Position numbers and translations under genes: made by a program. Shown here piece by piece: positions 28,487 through 38,802 of a stretch of DNA of 64,000 nucleotides. The stretch's first letter is position 1. Each line of letters starts with the position of its first letter. Origin of the DNA: Breoghania sp. L-A4. GTDB lineage: Bacteria > Pseudomonadota > Alphaproteobacteria > Rhizobiales > Stappiaceae. Under the pieces are notes generated by a model. The model was not told where the DNA came from, ran no database searches, and saw nothing but the letters and a program-made list of their open reading frames with translations. The stretch covers positions 2,395,579 through 2,459,578 of the forward strand of contig NZ_CP031841.1 of NCBI RefSeq assembly GCF_003432385.1, in the 5' to 3' direction.

Positions 28487-28519
28487 GAGCTTGATGACAA
28501 AGCTCATACGCCTCGATCG

Positions 28520-28593
28520 TCATCCTCGGCCCTGTGCCGAGGATCCATGTTTTCAATGACTTATGGATGGTCGGGACAAGCCCGACCATGACG
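28520..28593. repeat. RIME-like mosaic element
   Basis: Inverted ends GTCATCCTCGG and CCGACCATGACG, with the ATCCATG core after each half (GAGGATCCATG, TTATGGATGG). It lies between two identical hairpins in the gap between convergent genes. Confidence 0.7.
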
Positions 28594-28626
28594 AAGGAGA
28601 GTTTTCCCGGCTTTGTCAGCAGTCTG

Positions 28627-28652
28627 AAGCGCGCGGTGCGGACCGCGCGCTT
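28627..28652 (+). terminator. Hairpin, second of an identical pair
   Basis: The same 26 bases as at 28461-28486. On the plus strand it is followed by CTTTGTTTG, so it would stop transcription coming from the NDUFA12 gene. Confidence 0.7.
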
Positions 28653-28696
28653 CTTTGTTTGACCGAGTCTCTGATTGACCGTGTCGTGCGTGAGCG

Positions 28697-29352
28697 CTAC
28701 GCGGCGTTTTCGATCATTTCCAGCCGGCGGTCGAGATACGCGCCGCATTTCTCCAGCAGTGTGTCGACGTGGCCTTCGAAGAAGTGGTTGGCGCCGGGGA
28801 TCACCTCATGGTCGATCACGATGCCCTTTTGCGTCTTCAGCTTGTCCACCAGCGTCTGCACGTCCTTGGACGGCACGACCTTGTCGTTGTCGCCGTGAAT
28901 GATCAGCCCGGATGAGGGGCAGGGCGCCAGGAACGAGAAGTCGTTGAGATTGGCCGGCGGGGCCACGGAAATGAAGCCTTCGACTTCCGGGCGGCGCATC
29001 AGCAGCTGCATGCCGATCCAGGCGCCGAACGATGCTCCCGCGATCCAGCAGGCGCGCGCATCGGGGTGAATCGTCTGCACCCAGTCGAGCGCGGCAGCCG
29101 CATCCGAAAGCTCGCCCTGGCCGTGATCGAACGAGCCCTGGCTGCGGCCGATGCCGCGAAAGTTGAACCGCAGCACGGCGAAACCGCGCTTGGCGAACAT
29201 GTAATAGAGCTGGTAGTTGATCTGGTTGTTCATCGTGCCCCGAACTGCGGGTGCTGATGCAGGACGAGCGCAATGGGCGCGTTGCGCTTCGCGGCCGGAT
29301 GAAAGCGTCCTTCGAGACGGCCCTCGGGACCGTTGAAAATGACTTCAGGCAT
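28697..29352 (-). CDS. Alpha/beta hydrolase (frameshifted in this sequence)
   Basis: The start at 29352 reads MPEVIFNGPEGRLEGRFHPA ... LVLHQHPQFGG; the frame breaks in the C run 29238-29241, and one added base joins TMNNQINYQLYYMFAKRGFAV. Restored length 218 residues. The nucleophile elbow is GASFGAW and the fold-typical RGIGRSQGSFDHGQGE, HGDNDKVVP (Asp) and PGANHFFEGH (His) follow. This family is common and conserved in alphaproteobacteria but without a known substrate. Confidence 0.88.
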
Positions 29353-29535
29353 AGATTCTTGTCGTCCTTTGGCCTAGAGCACGCCGCCTTCCGTCCGACG
29401 CGGGGACGGGGCGGAGGAGCAATGCTCTCGAGTGTGGTTCCGGGGCTTGCCCGCCCGGCGCGAAAACGCCATCGTTTGCGCGCGAAATGCTCCGGCAGGT
29501 TTCGGGCTTTTCGACTCTTTTTGCGGGCCCATTTG

Positions 29536-29564
29536 TTGACTTGGTACCCGCGTCTCCCTACAAC
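29536..29564 (+). promoter_or_regulatory. Sigma-70-type promoter of the suf operon
   Basis: TTGACT, a 17-base spacer, then TACAAC. The -35 matches the consensus in 5 of 6 positions and the spacing is ideal; the -10 is weaker. Confidence 0.6.
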
Positions 29565-29568
29565 CTTG

Positions 29569-29585
29569 TTTAGAATTATTCGAAA
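29569..29585. promoter_or_regulatory. Irr/ICE-like iron control element
   Basis: TTTAGAA-TTA-TTCGAAA, a 7-3-7 interrupted inverted repeat differing by one base from TTTAGAA-N3-TTCTAAA, the iron control element bound by Irr in Rhizobiales. It starts 5 bases after the -10, the position of a repressor site over the transcription start. Confidence 0.7.
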
Positions 29586-29849
29586 GACGGGCCTGTCGTC
29601 AAATCCGGCCGACGCCGTCCGTATCGTGTGTCTTGTTATCGTCACGCTGGCGGACAATTTCAAGGTTTTCCGTCAGGCGATGGTGCTCTCGGCGGCGCAA
29701 ACACGTAAATTCGGCGCGAAACCCACGGAATCGTCGCGCTGAACGGTGCCGCAGCTCCTGCACGGTGTGCTCCCGGTTCGGCCGCACGGGCAGGGCATGA
29801 GACGGCCGACAGGAATCCGGTACGCAAGACCGGTCAGGGAAGGAATGCG

Positions 29850-31031
29850 ATGTCTGGCGCTGCGCGGCGCATCTATCTGGATCACAACGCAAGCGCGCCG
29901 CTGAGCGCGTCGGCGCGCGCAGCTGTGCTCGCGGCGTTGGAGGCCACGGGCAATGCATCCTCGGTCCACGGCGAGGGCCGTGCGGCGCATGCGCGGATCG
30001 CCGACGCGCGCCGGAATCTGGCGTCTTGCACCGGCGCGGACCCGCGCAATATCGTCTTCACCAGCGGCGGCACAGAGGCCAACGCCGGCGTGCTGACGCC
30101 CGATGTCAGCCTTGATGGCGCCAGCCGGGCCGCGACCCGCCTGTTCTTCAGCGCCGTTGAGCACGCTTCGGTGCTTTCCGGCGGGCGTTTCTCTCCCGAA
30201 ACCTGCACGACCATACCGGTGGATGCGACGGGCCGAATTGATCTGGATCAGTTTTCCAGCCTGCTGTCGCAGGAAAAGAACGCCGGCGGCGTCCCCTTCG
30301 TCTCCGTGATGGCCGCCAACAACGAGACCGGTGTGCTGCAGCCGCTCGCCGAGATCAGTGCGATGGCGCGTGAGGCGGGCGGCTATGTTCATGTCGACGC
30401 CGTGCAGGCGCTGGGCCGCATTCCCGTGACGCTCGAGGCCTGGGGCGCCGACGTGGCGACCGTCTCGTCGCACAAGATCGGCGGGCCGCAGGGCGCCGGC
30501 GCCATCCTGTACGCCAACGCGCGGTTCCGCTGCGCGCCGCTGATCAGGGGCGGCGGCCAGGAAGACCGCCGCCGCGCAGGCACGGAAAACGTCGCCGCCA
30601 TCAGCGGATTTGGCGCCGCGGCCCGTGACGTTGTGAAATCTGTCGAGGACCAGCATAGATTGCGGGATCTCAGAGATTGGCTCGAGAGCGAGCTGACCCA
30701 TATATGTCCCGACACCGTGTTCTTCGGGCGCGACAGCGAACGGCTTGCCAATACGACGAATTTCGCCGTTCCCGGCATGCCGGCCGAGACGGCGCTGATT
30801 GCCTGTGATCTGGCGGGCGCGGCGGTATCGTCGGGCTCGGCCTGCTCATCGGGAAAGGTTTCCGTCTCCCACGTGCTCAAGGCCATGGCGGTGCCCGATG
30901 CCGTGGCGCGTTGCGCCATCCGCGTCAGCCTGGGACGGGAAACCACGCAAGACAACATCGAACGCTTTGCCGAGATCTGGCGTTCGCTCGTATCGAGGAT
31001 GCGTCCGGCGAAAGCCGGCCGTGCCGCATAA
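29850..31031 (+). CDS. Cysteine desulfurase, NifS/IscS class
   Basis: 393 residues, PLP enzyme that releases sulfur from cysteine. N-terminus RIYLDHNASAPLS; PLP lysine K209 in SSHKIGGPQGAG; active-site cysteine C332 in SSGSACSSGKVSVSHVL on the flexible loop typical of group I (NifS/IscS) enzymes. It heads the suf operon, where a group II SufS also occurs downstream, the standard arrangement in Rhizobiales. GAAGGA precedes the start. Confidence 0.93.
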   Translation: MSGAARRIYLDHNASAPLSASARAAVLAALEATGNASSVHGEGRAAHARIADARRNLASCTGADPRNIVFTSGGTEANAGVLTPDVSLDGASRAATRLFFSAVEHASVLSGGRFSPETCTTIPVDATGRIDLDQFSSLLSQEKNAGGVPFVSVMAANNETGVLQPLAEISAMAREAGGYVHVDAVQALGRIPVTLEAWGADVATVSSHKIGGPQGAGAILYANARFRCAPLIRGGGQEDRRRAGTENVAAISGFGAAARDVVKSVEDQHRLRDLRDWLESELTHICPDTVFFGRDSERLANTTNFAVPGMPAETALIACDLAGAAVSSGSACSSGKVSVSHVLKAMAVPDAVARCAIRVSLGRETTQDNIERFAEIWRSLVSRMRPAKAGRAA

Positions 31032-31085
31032 CCAGTAAACTTCGACAGCACGCGGCCCTTGACGCCGCGATGGATGGAGAGGGCA

Positions 31086-32561
<1,476 letters not shown>

Positions 32562-32616
32562 ACCTGCCGCCTGCCTCCCGCGACCCCATTCAAACAAAGA
32601 TACAGAGTTACCGACA

Positions 32617-33378
<762 letters not shown>

Positions 33379-33389
33379 GGGCGGATCAC

Positions 33390-34703
33390 ATGACATCCAA
33401 TCCCCAAGTGCTTCGCACCGCCGCCGAGCAAGGCCTGATCGATCAATATGGGTCAGCCAAGGGCGCGTTGCCCGGCGGTGACGCGGTGGCCGCGATCCGC
33501 GAAAAGGCCTTCAGGGGCTTTGAGGCGAAGGGGCTGCCCCATCGCCGTGTCGAGGCCTGGAAATACACTGATTTGCGCCGCGAGATCCGCGAGGCGCTGC
33601 CACTCTCGGAAGCCGCCGATCCGGAGCAGGCAAAGCGGGCGCTCGCCAACGTCAAGGATTTTGGCGCGGCGGCGGGTTACCGTGTCGTCTTCGTCAACGG
33701 TCTGTTCTGCGCCGATCTGTCGGATCTCGACGGGCTCGTGGGCGTCTCGATCTCCTCGCTGGAATCGGGGCTGATGAACGGCCGTCCCGACGGGCTGGGC
33801 GAGCTGGCGGCCAACGTCGACGATCCCGCCGTTGGCCTGAACACGGCGTTCATGCGCGACGGCGCGCTGATCCGGGTCGCCGACGGCGTCACGGTCGACA
33901 AGGCAATCGAGCTGCTGCACGTCACCACCGGTCCGGCGGCGGTCGCCTACATGCGCCACGTGGTGCATGTGGGGGAGGGCGCCAAGGTCCGCTTCCTCGA
34001 TGCCTATGAGGGCTTCGAGTGCAGCGGTTACCAGACCAACGTCGCCGTGGAGCTTTATGCCGCCAACGGCGCGGACATCGGCTGGGTCAAGCTGCAGGAA
34101 GAGGCGCGCGACGCCTTGCACATCAGCTCGTTCCTGACGCTGCTGGGCGAAAAGGTGACCTTCAACCAGTTCACCTTCACCTCCGGCGGCCGCGTCTCGC
34201 GCGGCCAGGCCTTCGTCACCTTCGCCGGTGAGCATTCCACCGTCGGCCTGCGCGGCACAACGCTGATCAACGGTGACCAGCATGCGGACATCACGCTGGT
34301 CATCGACCACGCGGTGCCCAATTGCGACAGCCGCGAGTATTTCAAGGCGGTCATCGACGGTCATGCCAAGGGCGTCTTCCAGGGCCGGATCAACGTGCAT
34401 CCGCATGCCCAGAAGACCGACGGCCAGATGATGACGCAGTCCTTGCTGCTGTCGGACGACGCCGAAATGGCCTACAAGCCGGAGCTCGAGATCTTCGCCG
34501 ATGACGTGCAGTGCGCCCATGGCGCCACGTCCGGGCAGATCGACGAGGATCTTCTGTTTTACCTGCGCGCGCGCGGCATTCCGGAAGCCGAGGCCCGCAC
34601 GATGCTGGTGCTGGCCTTCCTCGCCGAAGCCATCGAGGAAATCGGCGAGGACGACATCGTCGCCAATCTTGAGGAGCGCGCCCGGGCCTGGCTCGCGTGC
34701 TGA
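33390..34703 (+). CDS. sufD: Fe-S assembly protein SufD
   Basis: 437 residues from ATG 33390, which has GAGGGCGG upstream; a GTG at 33375 overlapping the sufC stop is the alternative. Partner of SufB and SufC. N-terminal helical part with FRGFEAKGLPHRRVEAWKYTDLR; beta-helix core; C-terminal HAKGVFQGRINVHPHAQKTDGQMMTQSLLLS and CAHGATSGQIDEDLLFYLRARGI, with the conserved His that helps build the cluster at the B-D interface. Confidence 0.96.
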   Translation: MTSNPQVLRTAAEQGLIDQYGSAKGALPGGDAVAAIREKAFRGFEAKGLPHRRVEAWKYTDLRREIREALPLSEAADPEQAKRALANVKDFGAAAGYRVVFVNGLFCADLSDLDGLVGVSISSLESGLMNGRPDGLGELAANVDDPAVGLNTAFMRDGALIRVADGVTVDKAIELLHVTTGPAAVAYMRHVVHVGEGAKVRFLDAYEGFECSGYQTNVAVELYAANGADIGWVKLQEEARDALHISSFLTLLGEKVTFNQFTFTSGGRVSRGQAFVTFAGEHSTVGLRGTTLINGDQHADITLVIDHAVPNCDSREYFKAVIDGHAKGVFQGRINVHPHAQKTDGQMMTQSLLLSDDAEMAYKPELEIFADDVQCAHGATSGQIDEDLLFYLRARGIPEAEARTMLVLAFLAEAIEEIGEDDIVANLEERARAWLAC

Positions 34704-34717
34704 CGGGGAACGCCGGT

Positions 34718-35971
34718 ATGAACAGCGATGTTGCCGATCGGGTGGATCTGACGCCCTATGACGTCGAGGCCGTGCGCCGGGATTTTCCGATCCTGAGCAC
34801 GCAGGTCTACGGCAAGCCGCTTGTCTATCTCGACAATGGCGCCTCGGCGCAGAAGCCGCAGTCGGTGATCGACCGCATCTCGAAGGCGTATTCCGAGGAA
34901 TACGCCAACGTGCATCGCGGCCTGCACTATCTGTCCAACGTGGCGACCGAGAACTACGAGGCGGCGCGCGAGACCGTGCGCGCCTTCCTCAATGCCCCCT
35001 CCACCGACAACATCGTCTTCACGAACTCGACCACGGCGGCGATCAATCTCGTCTCCTACGGGTTCGGCGAGGAGGCGATCGGCGAGGGTGACGAGATCGT
35101 GATCTCGATCCTCGAGCACCACTCCAACATCGTGCCGTGGCATTTCCACCGCGAGCGCAAGGGCGCGGTCCTGCGCTGGTCTCCGGTGGCCGACGACGGC
35201 TCGTTCCAGCTCGACGAGTTCGAAAAGCTGCTCAACGACCGCACCAAGATCGTCGCCATCACCCAGATGTCCAACGTCACGGGCACGGTGGTTCCGGTCA
35301 AGGAAGTCTGCCGCATCGCGCACGCCCGCGGCATTCCGGTGCTGGTCGACGGCAGCCAGGCGGCCGTGCACATGCCGGTCGACGTGCAGGACATGGATTG
35401 CGATTTCTATGTCTTCACCGGCCACAAGGTCTACGGGCCCACGGGCATCGGCGTGCTCTACGCCAAGAAGGAGCGTTTGGCCGCCATGCGTCCGTTCCAG
35501 GGCGGCGGCGAGATGATTCTCGACGTCACCGAGGACATGGTGACCTACAACGATCCGCCGCACCGTTTCGAGGCCGGCACGCCGCCGATCGTCCAGGCTA
35601 TTGGATTGGCGTCCGCCCTTGACTATATGGAAGGTCTGGGACGTGACCGGATTGCCGCCCATGAGGCGGCGTTGAGCCGGTACGCCCACGAGCAGTTGTC
35701 GCAGATCAACAGCTTGAGGATTTTCGGGACGGCGCCCGGCAAGGGGGCTATCATCTCGTTCGAGATCGAGGGAACCCACGCGCATGACATCTCGACGATC
35801 ATCGATCGCTCCGGTGTCGCGGTCCGCGCGGGAACCCATTGCGCCCAGCCGTTGCTGAGCCGCTACGGAGTGACCTCCACTTGCCGCGCCTCTTTCGGCC
35901 TCTACAATACGATGGAGGAGGTCGACGCGCTGGTGGAAGCCTTGAAGAAGGCGCAGAAGTTTTTCGCCTGA
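34718..35971 (+). CDS. sufS: Cysteine desulfurase SufS
   Basis: 417 residues. Group II cysteine desulfurase giving sulfur to the SUF scaffold. Start at 34718, 14 bases after the sufD stop, with GGGGAA upstream. PLP lysine K237 in TGHKVYGPTGIG; catalytic cysteine C375 in RAGTHCAQPLL; N-terminal DFPILSTQVYGKPLVYLDNGASAQKP. No sufE or sufU is seen in the operon. Confidence 0.97.
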   Translation: MNSDVADRVDLTPYDVEAVRRDFPILSTQVYGKPLVYLDNGASAQKPQSVIDRISKAYSEEYANVHRGLHYLSNVATENYEAARETVRAFLNAPSTDNIVFTNSTTAAINLVSYGFGEEAIGEGDEIVISILEHHSNIVPWHFHRERKGAVLRWSPVADDGSFQLDEFEKLLNDRTKIVAITQMSNVTGTVVPVKEVCRIAHARGIPVLVDGSQAAVHMPVDVQDMDCDFYVFTGHKVYGPTGIGVLYAKKERLAAMRPFQGGGEMILDVTEDMVTYNDPPHRFEAGTPPIVQAIGLASALDYMEGLGRDRIAAHEAALSRYAHEQLSQINSLRIFGTAPGKGAIISFEIEGTHAHDISTIIDRSGVAVRAGTHCAQPLLSRYGVTSTCRASFGLYNTMEEVDALVEALKKAQKFFA

Positions 35972-36014
35972 CCGATCATGGGATCACAGGCGAGCCGAAG
36001 CACGGGACGTGACA

Positions 36015-36431
36015 ATGAGCGACGACATGACAGTCCGGGAACCGGAGCCGGCCTCGACAGGTTTCGAGACCGGTGCGACCCAGAGCGAGATCACTGGCAC
36101 AGGCTCCGCCCTGCCGCCCGAGGAACTGGCGAAGCTGACCGACGATATCGTCGCGGCGCTGAAGAGCGTCTACGATCCGGAAATTCCCTGCGACATCTAC
36201 GAACTCGGCCTGATCTACAAGGTCGACATCGAGGATGATCGCTCCATCGCGATCGACATGACGCTGACCGCTCCGGGCTGCCCGGTGGCCGGCGAGATGC
36301 CGGGCTGGGTGCAGGACGCGGTCTCCGCGGTGCCGGGCGTCGGTCCGGTGACGGTGGATATGGTGTTTGATCCGCCGTGGGATCCCTCACGCATGTCGGA
36401 TGAGGCGCGCGTCGCACTCGACTGGTATTAA
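36015..36431 (+). CDS. sufT: SUF-system assembly factor SufT (DUF59/MIP18)
   Basis: 138 residues from ATG 36015. The first 40 residues are an unconserved acidic leader; the MIP18 domain then reads ALKSVYDPEIPCDIYELGLIYKVDI, TAPGCPVAGEMPGWV (cysteine of the family) and VDMVFDPPWDPSRMSDEARVALD. Such proteins help mature Fe-S enzymes and sit in suf operons of many bacteria. Lies 44 bases after sufS. Confidence 0.93.
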   Translation: MSDDMTVREPEPASTGFETGATQSEITGTGSALPPEELAKLTDDIVAALKSVYDPEIPCDIYELGLIYKVDIEDDRSIAIDMTLTAPGCPVAGEMPGWVQDAVSAVPGVGPVTVDMVFDPPWDPSRMSDEARVALDWY

Positions 36432-36477
36432 CGCACGATCCGCCCTTGTGGCGGGCAAATCGAGCAGGTGTCCGAAT

Positions 36478-36846
36478 ATGGTTGGCTTTCAGGTTATTTC
36501 TCTGACAGACGCTGCGGCGGAACGGGTGCGCGAGATCATCGCCGCGTCCGACGAGCCGGTGTACGGCGTCCGCATTGGCCTGAAGAACGCCGGGTGCGCG
36601 GGCATGTCCTACACGATGGACTATGTACGCGACGAGAACGCGCCGGGCGACGTGGTCGAGGACAAGGGCGTCCGGATCTACGTTGACCCCACCGCCGTGT
36701 TGTTCCTTCTGGGCACCGTGATGGACTTCGAGGTCACCACGCTGTCCTCGGGCTTCACCTTCTCCAATCCCAACCAGGTCTCGGCCTGCGGTTGCGGTGA
36801 GTCGGTGGAGATCAAGCCCGCCGAAGCCTCCGCGCTCGCGAACTAG
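36478..36846 (+). CDS. sufA: A-type Fe-S carrier (HesB/IscA/SufA)
   Basis: 122 residues from ATG 36478. Carries clusters from the SUF scaffold to targets. The three conserved cysteines are in NAGCAGMSY and SACGCGESVEI. Compared with the second carrier at 48.7 kb it has the SufA-like LKNAGCAGMSYTMDY. Fourteen bases separate it from tenA. Confidence 0.94.
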   Translation: MVGFQVISLTDAAAERVREIIAASDEPVYGVRIGLKNAGCAGMSYTMDYVRDENAPGDVVEDKGVRIYVDPTAVLFLLGTVMDFEVTTLSSGFTFSNPNQVSACGCGESVEIKPAEASALAN

Positions 36847-36860
36847 GTTTTCTCCGTTTC

Positions 36861-37525
36861 ATGCAGCTTTTCGACCGCCTCAAGCGCGATGCGGCACCGC
36901 AATGGGCCGCCTACACGCAGCACGCGTTCGTGGATGGGATGGGGGACGGCACGCTCGCGGCGGAGTCGTTTCGGCACTATCTCGCCCAGGACTACCTTTT
37001 CCTCATCCATTTCGCCCGGGCCTACGCGCTGGCCATCTACAAATCCGCCACGCTTGCGGAGATGCAGGGCGCCAATGAGACGCTCAAGGCGATCCTCGAT
37101 GGCGAGATGCAGCTTCATGTGCGGCTGTGCGGCCGCTGGGGCTGAGCCCGCAGGACCTCGAGGCGCTGCCCGAGGCCTCCGCCACCATGGCTTACACGCG
37201 CTTCGTTCTGGAAGCCGGCATGCGCGGCGACCTGCTGGATCTGCATGTGGCGCTGTCGCCCTGCGTGGTGGGCTATGCCGAGATCGGTGCCGCTCTTTCC
37301 CGGCGCCCCGACGCCCTGGATGAGGCCAATCCCTATCGCGAATGGATCGAGGAATACGCCAGCCCGGACTATGTCGAGGTGGCCGATGCCGCCCGCGCCC
37401 GGCTCGATGTGCTCGCCGCCACCTACATGACCGAGGCGCGCTATCCGCGGCTGCTGAGCCTGTTCGAGCAGGCCACGCGTCTGGAAGCGGATTTCTGGGA
37501 CATGGGGCTCAATCTGAGCCGATAG
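36861..37525 (+). CDS. tenA: TenA family aminopyrimidine aminohydrolase/thiaminase II (frameshifted in this sequence)
   Basis: Hydrolyses aminopyrimidine fragments of thiamine for salvage. The first frame ends at LHVRLCGRWG because of a missing base in the G run 37138-37141; adding one G continues LSPQDLEALPEASATMAYTRFV. Restored length 221 residues. D44 in AQDY and C135 in LSPCVVGYAEIG fall at the same numbers as the active-site Asp44 and Cys135 of Bacillus subtilis TenA, which supports the repair. Placed 14 bases after sufA, apparently part of the suf transcript; no TPP riboswitch precedes it. Confidence 0.9.
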
Positions 37526-37527
37526 TT

Positions 37528-37551
37528 GCGCACGTCAGAATGATCGTGCGC
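37528..37551. terminator. Possible hairpin ending the suf-tenA operon
   Basis: GCGCACG / CGTGCGC, 7-bp stem with a 10-base loop, just after the tenA stop and before the convergent cyclase gene. No T tract; weak. Confidence 0.35.
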
Positions 37552-37619
37552 GCGGCCCGCGTCAGTGTCATCTATAAATCGGAACTTGGAAAAATCGTGC
37601 GGCGTTGCTCTTGGCGCCG

Positions 37620-38681
37620 TCAGGCGGCGGTGCCGGTCTTCTTGCGTTCCAGCTCGCCCCGAACCGTGTTGCGGCCGGCGTCCTTGGCTGAATACAGCGC
37701 CTTGTCCGCGCGCGCGATGAGATCGGACGCGGTGTCGCCCAGGCGCAGGTTGGCGATGCCGATCGAGATGGTGATACGGCCGAGGTTCTCGCCGGTCGAG
37801 CGCTTGACGAGTTCCTTCGAAAACACCGATTGGCGGATGCGTTCGGCGATCTCATACGCCTGCTGGGCGTCGGCGCGTGGCAGAATGACGGCGAATTCCT
37901 CACCGCCATAGCGGCATGTCAGGTCTTCGCTCTTCACGTTGTGCTTGACGGCGAGGGCCACCAGCCGCAGCACCTGGTCGCCGGTCTGATGCCCGTATGT
38001 GTCGTTGAACTTCTTGAAATGATCGATGTCGGAGAGCAGCAGCGACAAGGCCTCGCCGCTGGCGGTCGCCTCCTCGATCGCGCGCTCGATGGACTGGTCG
38101 AAGTGCCGGCGGTTGGCCAGCGTCGTCAGCTCGTCGGTCAGCGATTCATAGCGGATCGCTTCAAGCCTTTCCTGAAGCGCGGTGATATGAGCGCGCGACT
38201 CCTTGAGCTGGTCGTCGAGCTTCTGATTGGTGGATTCGGTCTTCTCGGTGGCGGCCACCAGATCGCGGATCAACTGCTTGATCTGCGACGCTGTGGTCGC
38301 GGAGGAGAGCGCATCCTGCGCGCCCTTCAGCGAGACGCTGTAGTCTCCCGTCGAGCCGAGGCTTGAATCCACAAGATTGATGATGCCGTCCAGTTCCTCG
38401 GAGATGGTCGTGCCGACCTTGTCGATCCGGTCGCCGAGGTGATTGGGCGACAGATACCGGTCGTAGATCTCGCTGACGTCGTGGTTGGTGATCTCGTGGC
38501 GCGTTTCGATGATGGTATCCACCGCGCGGTTCAGTGCCGGGTTGAAACCGGCCGCGTAGGTATACCAAAGCTCGTAGTTCCGGGGAATCGCGGGGAGCTC
38601 GTTGCGCTTCATATAAGACAACGCGACATCGCCGAATGCGATCGTTCGCTTGAAATCGTCGCGTTGGCTCATGTTTATCAA
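37620..38681 (-). CDS. Diguanylate cyclase, GGDEF domain
   Basis: 353 residues, cytoplasmic. The N-terminal 170 residues form a helical sensor-like region (VALSYMKRNELPAIPRNYELWYTYAAG is a conserved start in this Rhizobiales group) ending in a coiled coil. The GGDEF domain is about 180-345: ESLTDELTTLANRRHFD, LSLLLSDIDHFKKFNDTYGHQTGDQVL, active site GGEEF at 259-263. The product inhibition site (RxxD) reads KSED, so feedback by c-di-GMP may be weakened. A CtrA-like box lies about 75 bases upstream. Confidence 0.93.
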   Translation of the reverse strand: MINMSQRDDFKRTIAFGDVALSYMKRNELPAIPRNYELWYTYAAGFNPALNRAVDTIIETRHEITNHDVSEIYDRYLSPNHLGDRIDKVGTTISEELDGIINLVDSSLGSTGDYSVSLKGAQDALSSATTASQIKQLIRDLVAATEKTESTNQKLDDQLKESRAHITALQERLEAIRYESLTDELTTLANRRHFDQSIERAIEEATASGEALSLLLSDIDHFKKFNDTYGHQTGDQVLRLVALAVKHNVKSEDLTCRYGGEEFAVILPRADAQQAYEIAERIRQSVFSKELVKRSTGENLGRITISIGIANLRLGDTASDLIARADKALYSAKDAGRNTVRGELERKKTGTAA

Positions 38682-38755
38682 CCATGCAAAATCATGAAGT
38701 GACGGGAAATATCCATCAACCCCATCCCGGCATGGTCAGTTAACAGCGGAAGTCT

Positions 38756-38770
38756 TTAAATTCCAGTTAA
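38756..38770. promoter_or_regulatory. CtrA-type box upstream of the diguanylate cyclase
   Basis: TTAA-ATTCCAG-TTAA, an exact TTAA-N7-TTAA full site, the sequence bound by the cell-cycle regulator CtrA in alphaproteobacteria. It lies 75-90 bases before the cyclase start on the minus strand; another GTTAAC is 15 bases away. Confidence 0.55.
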
Positions 38771-38802
38771 CCGTTTCCGTGCATTTCCGCTTGGGAAAGC
38801 CC

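Larger units (their letters stand above)
29353..29849. other. Intergenic region carrying the suf operon control elements
   Basis: 497 bases between the minus-strand hydrolase and the plus-strand suf operon. No gene. It holds a promoter with an overlapping iron-control box near 29536-29585, leaving a leader of about 265 bases before the first suf gene. Confidence 0.65.

Noticed and set aside
36847-36860. TPP riboswitch before tenA
   Set aside because: Only 14 bases separate sufA and tenA, far too short for the element.
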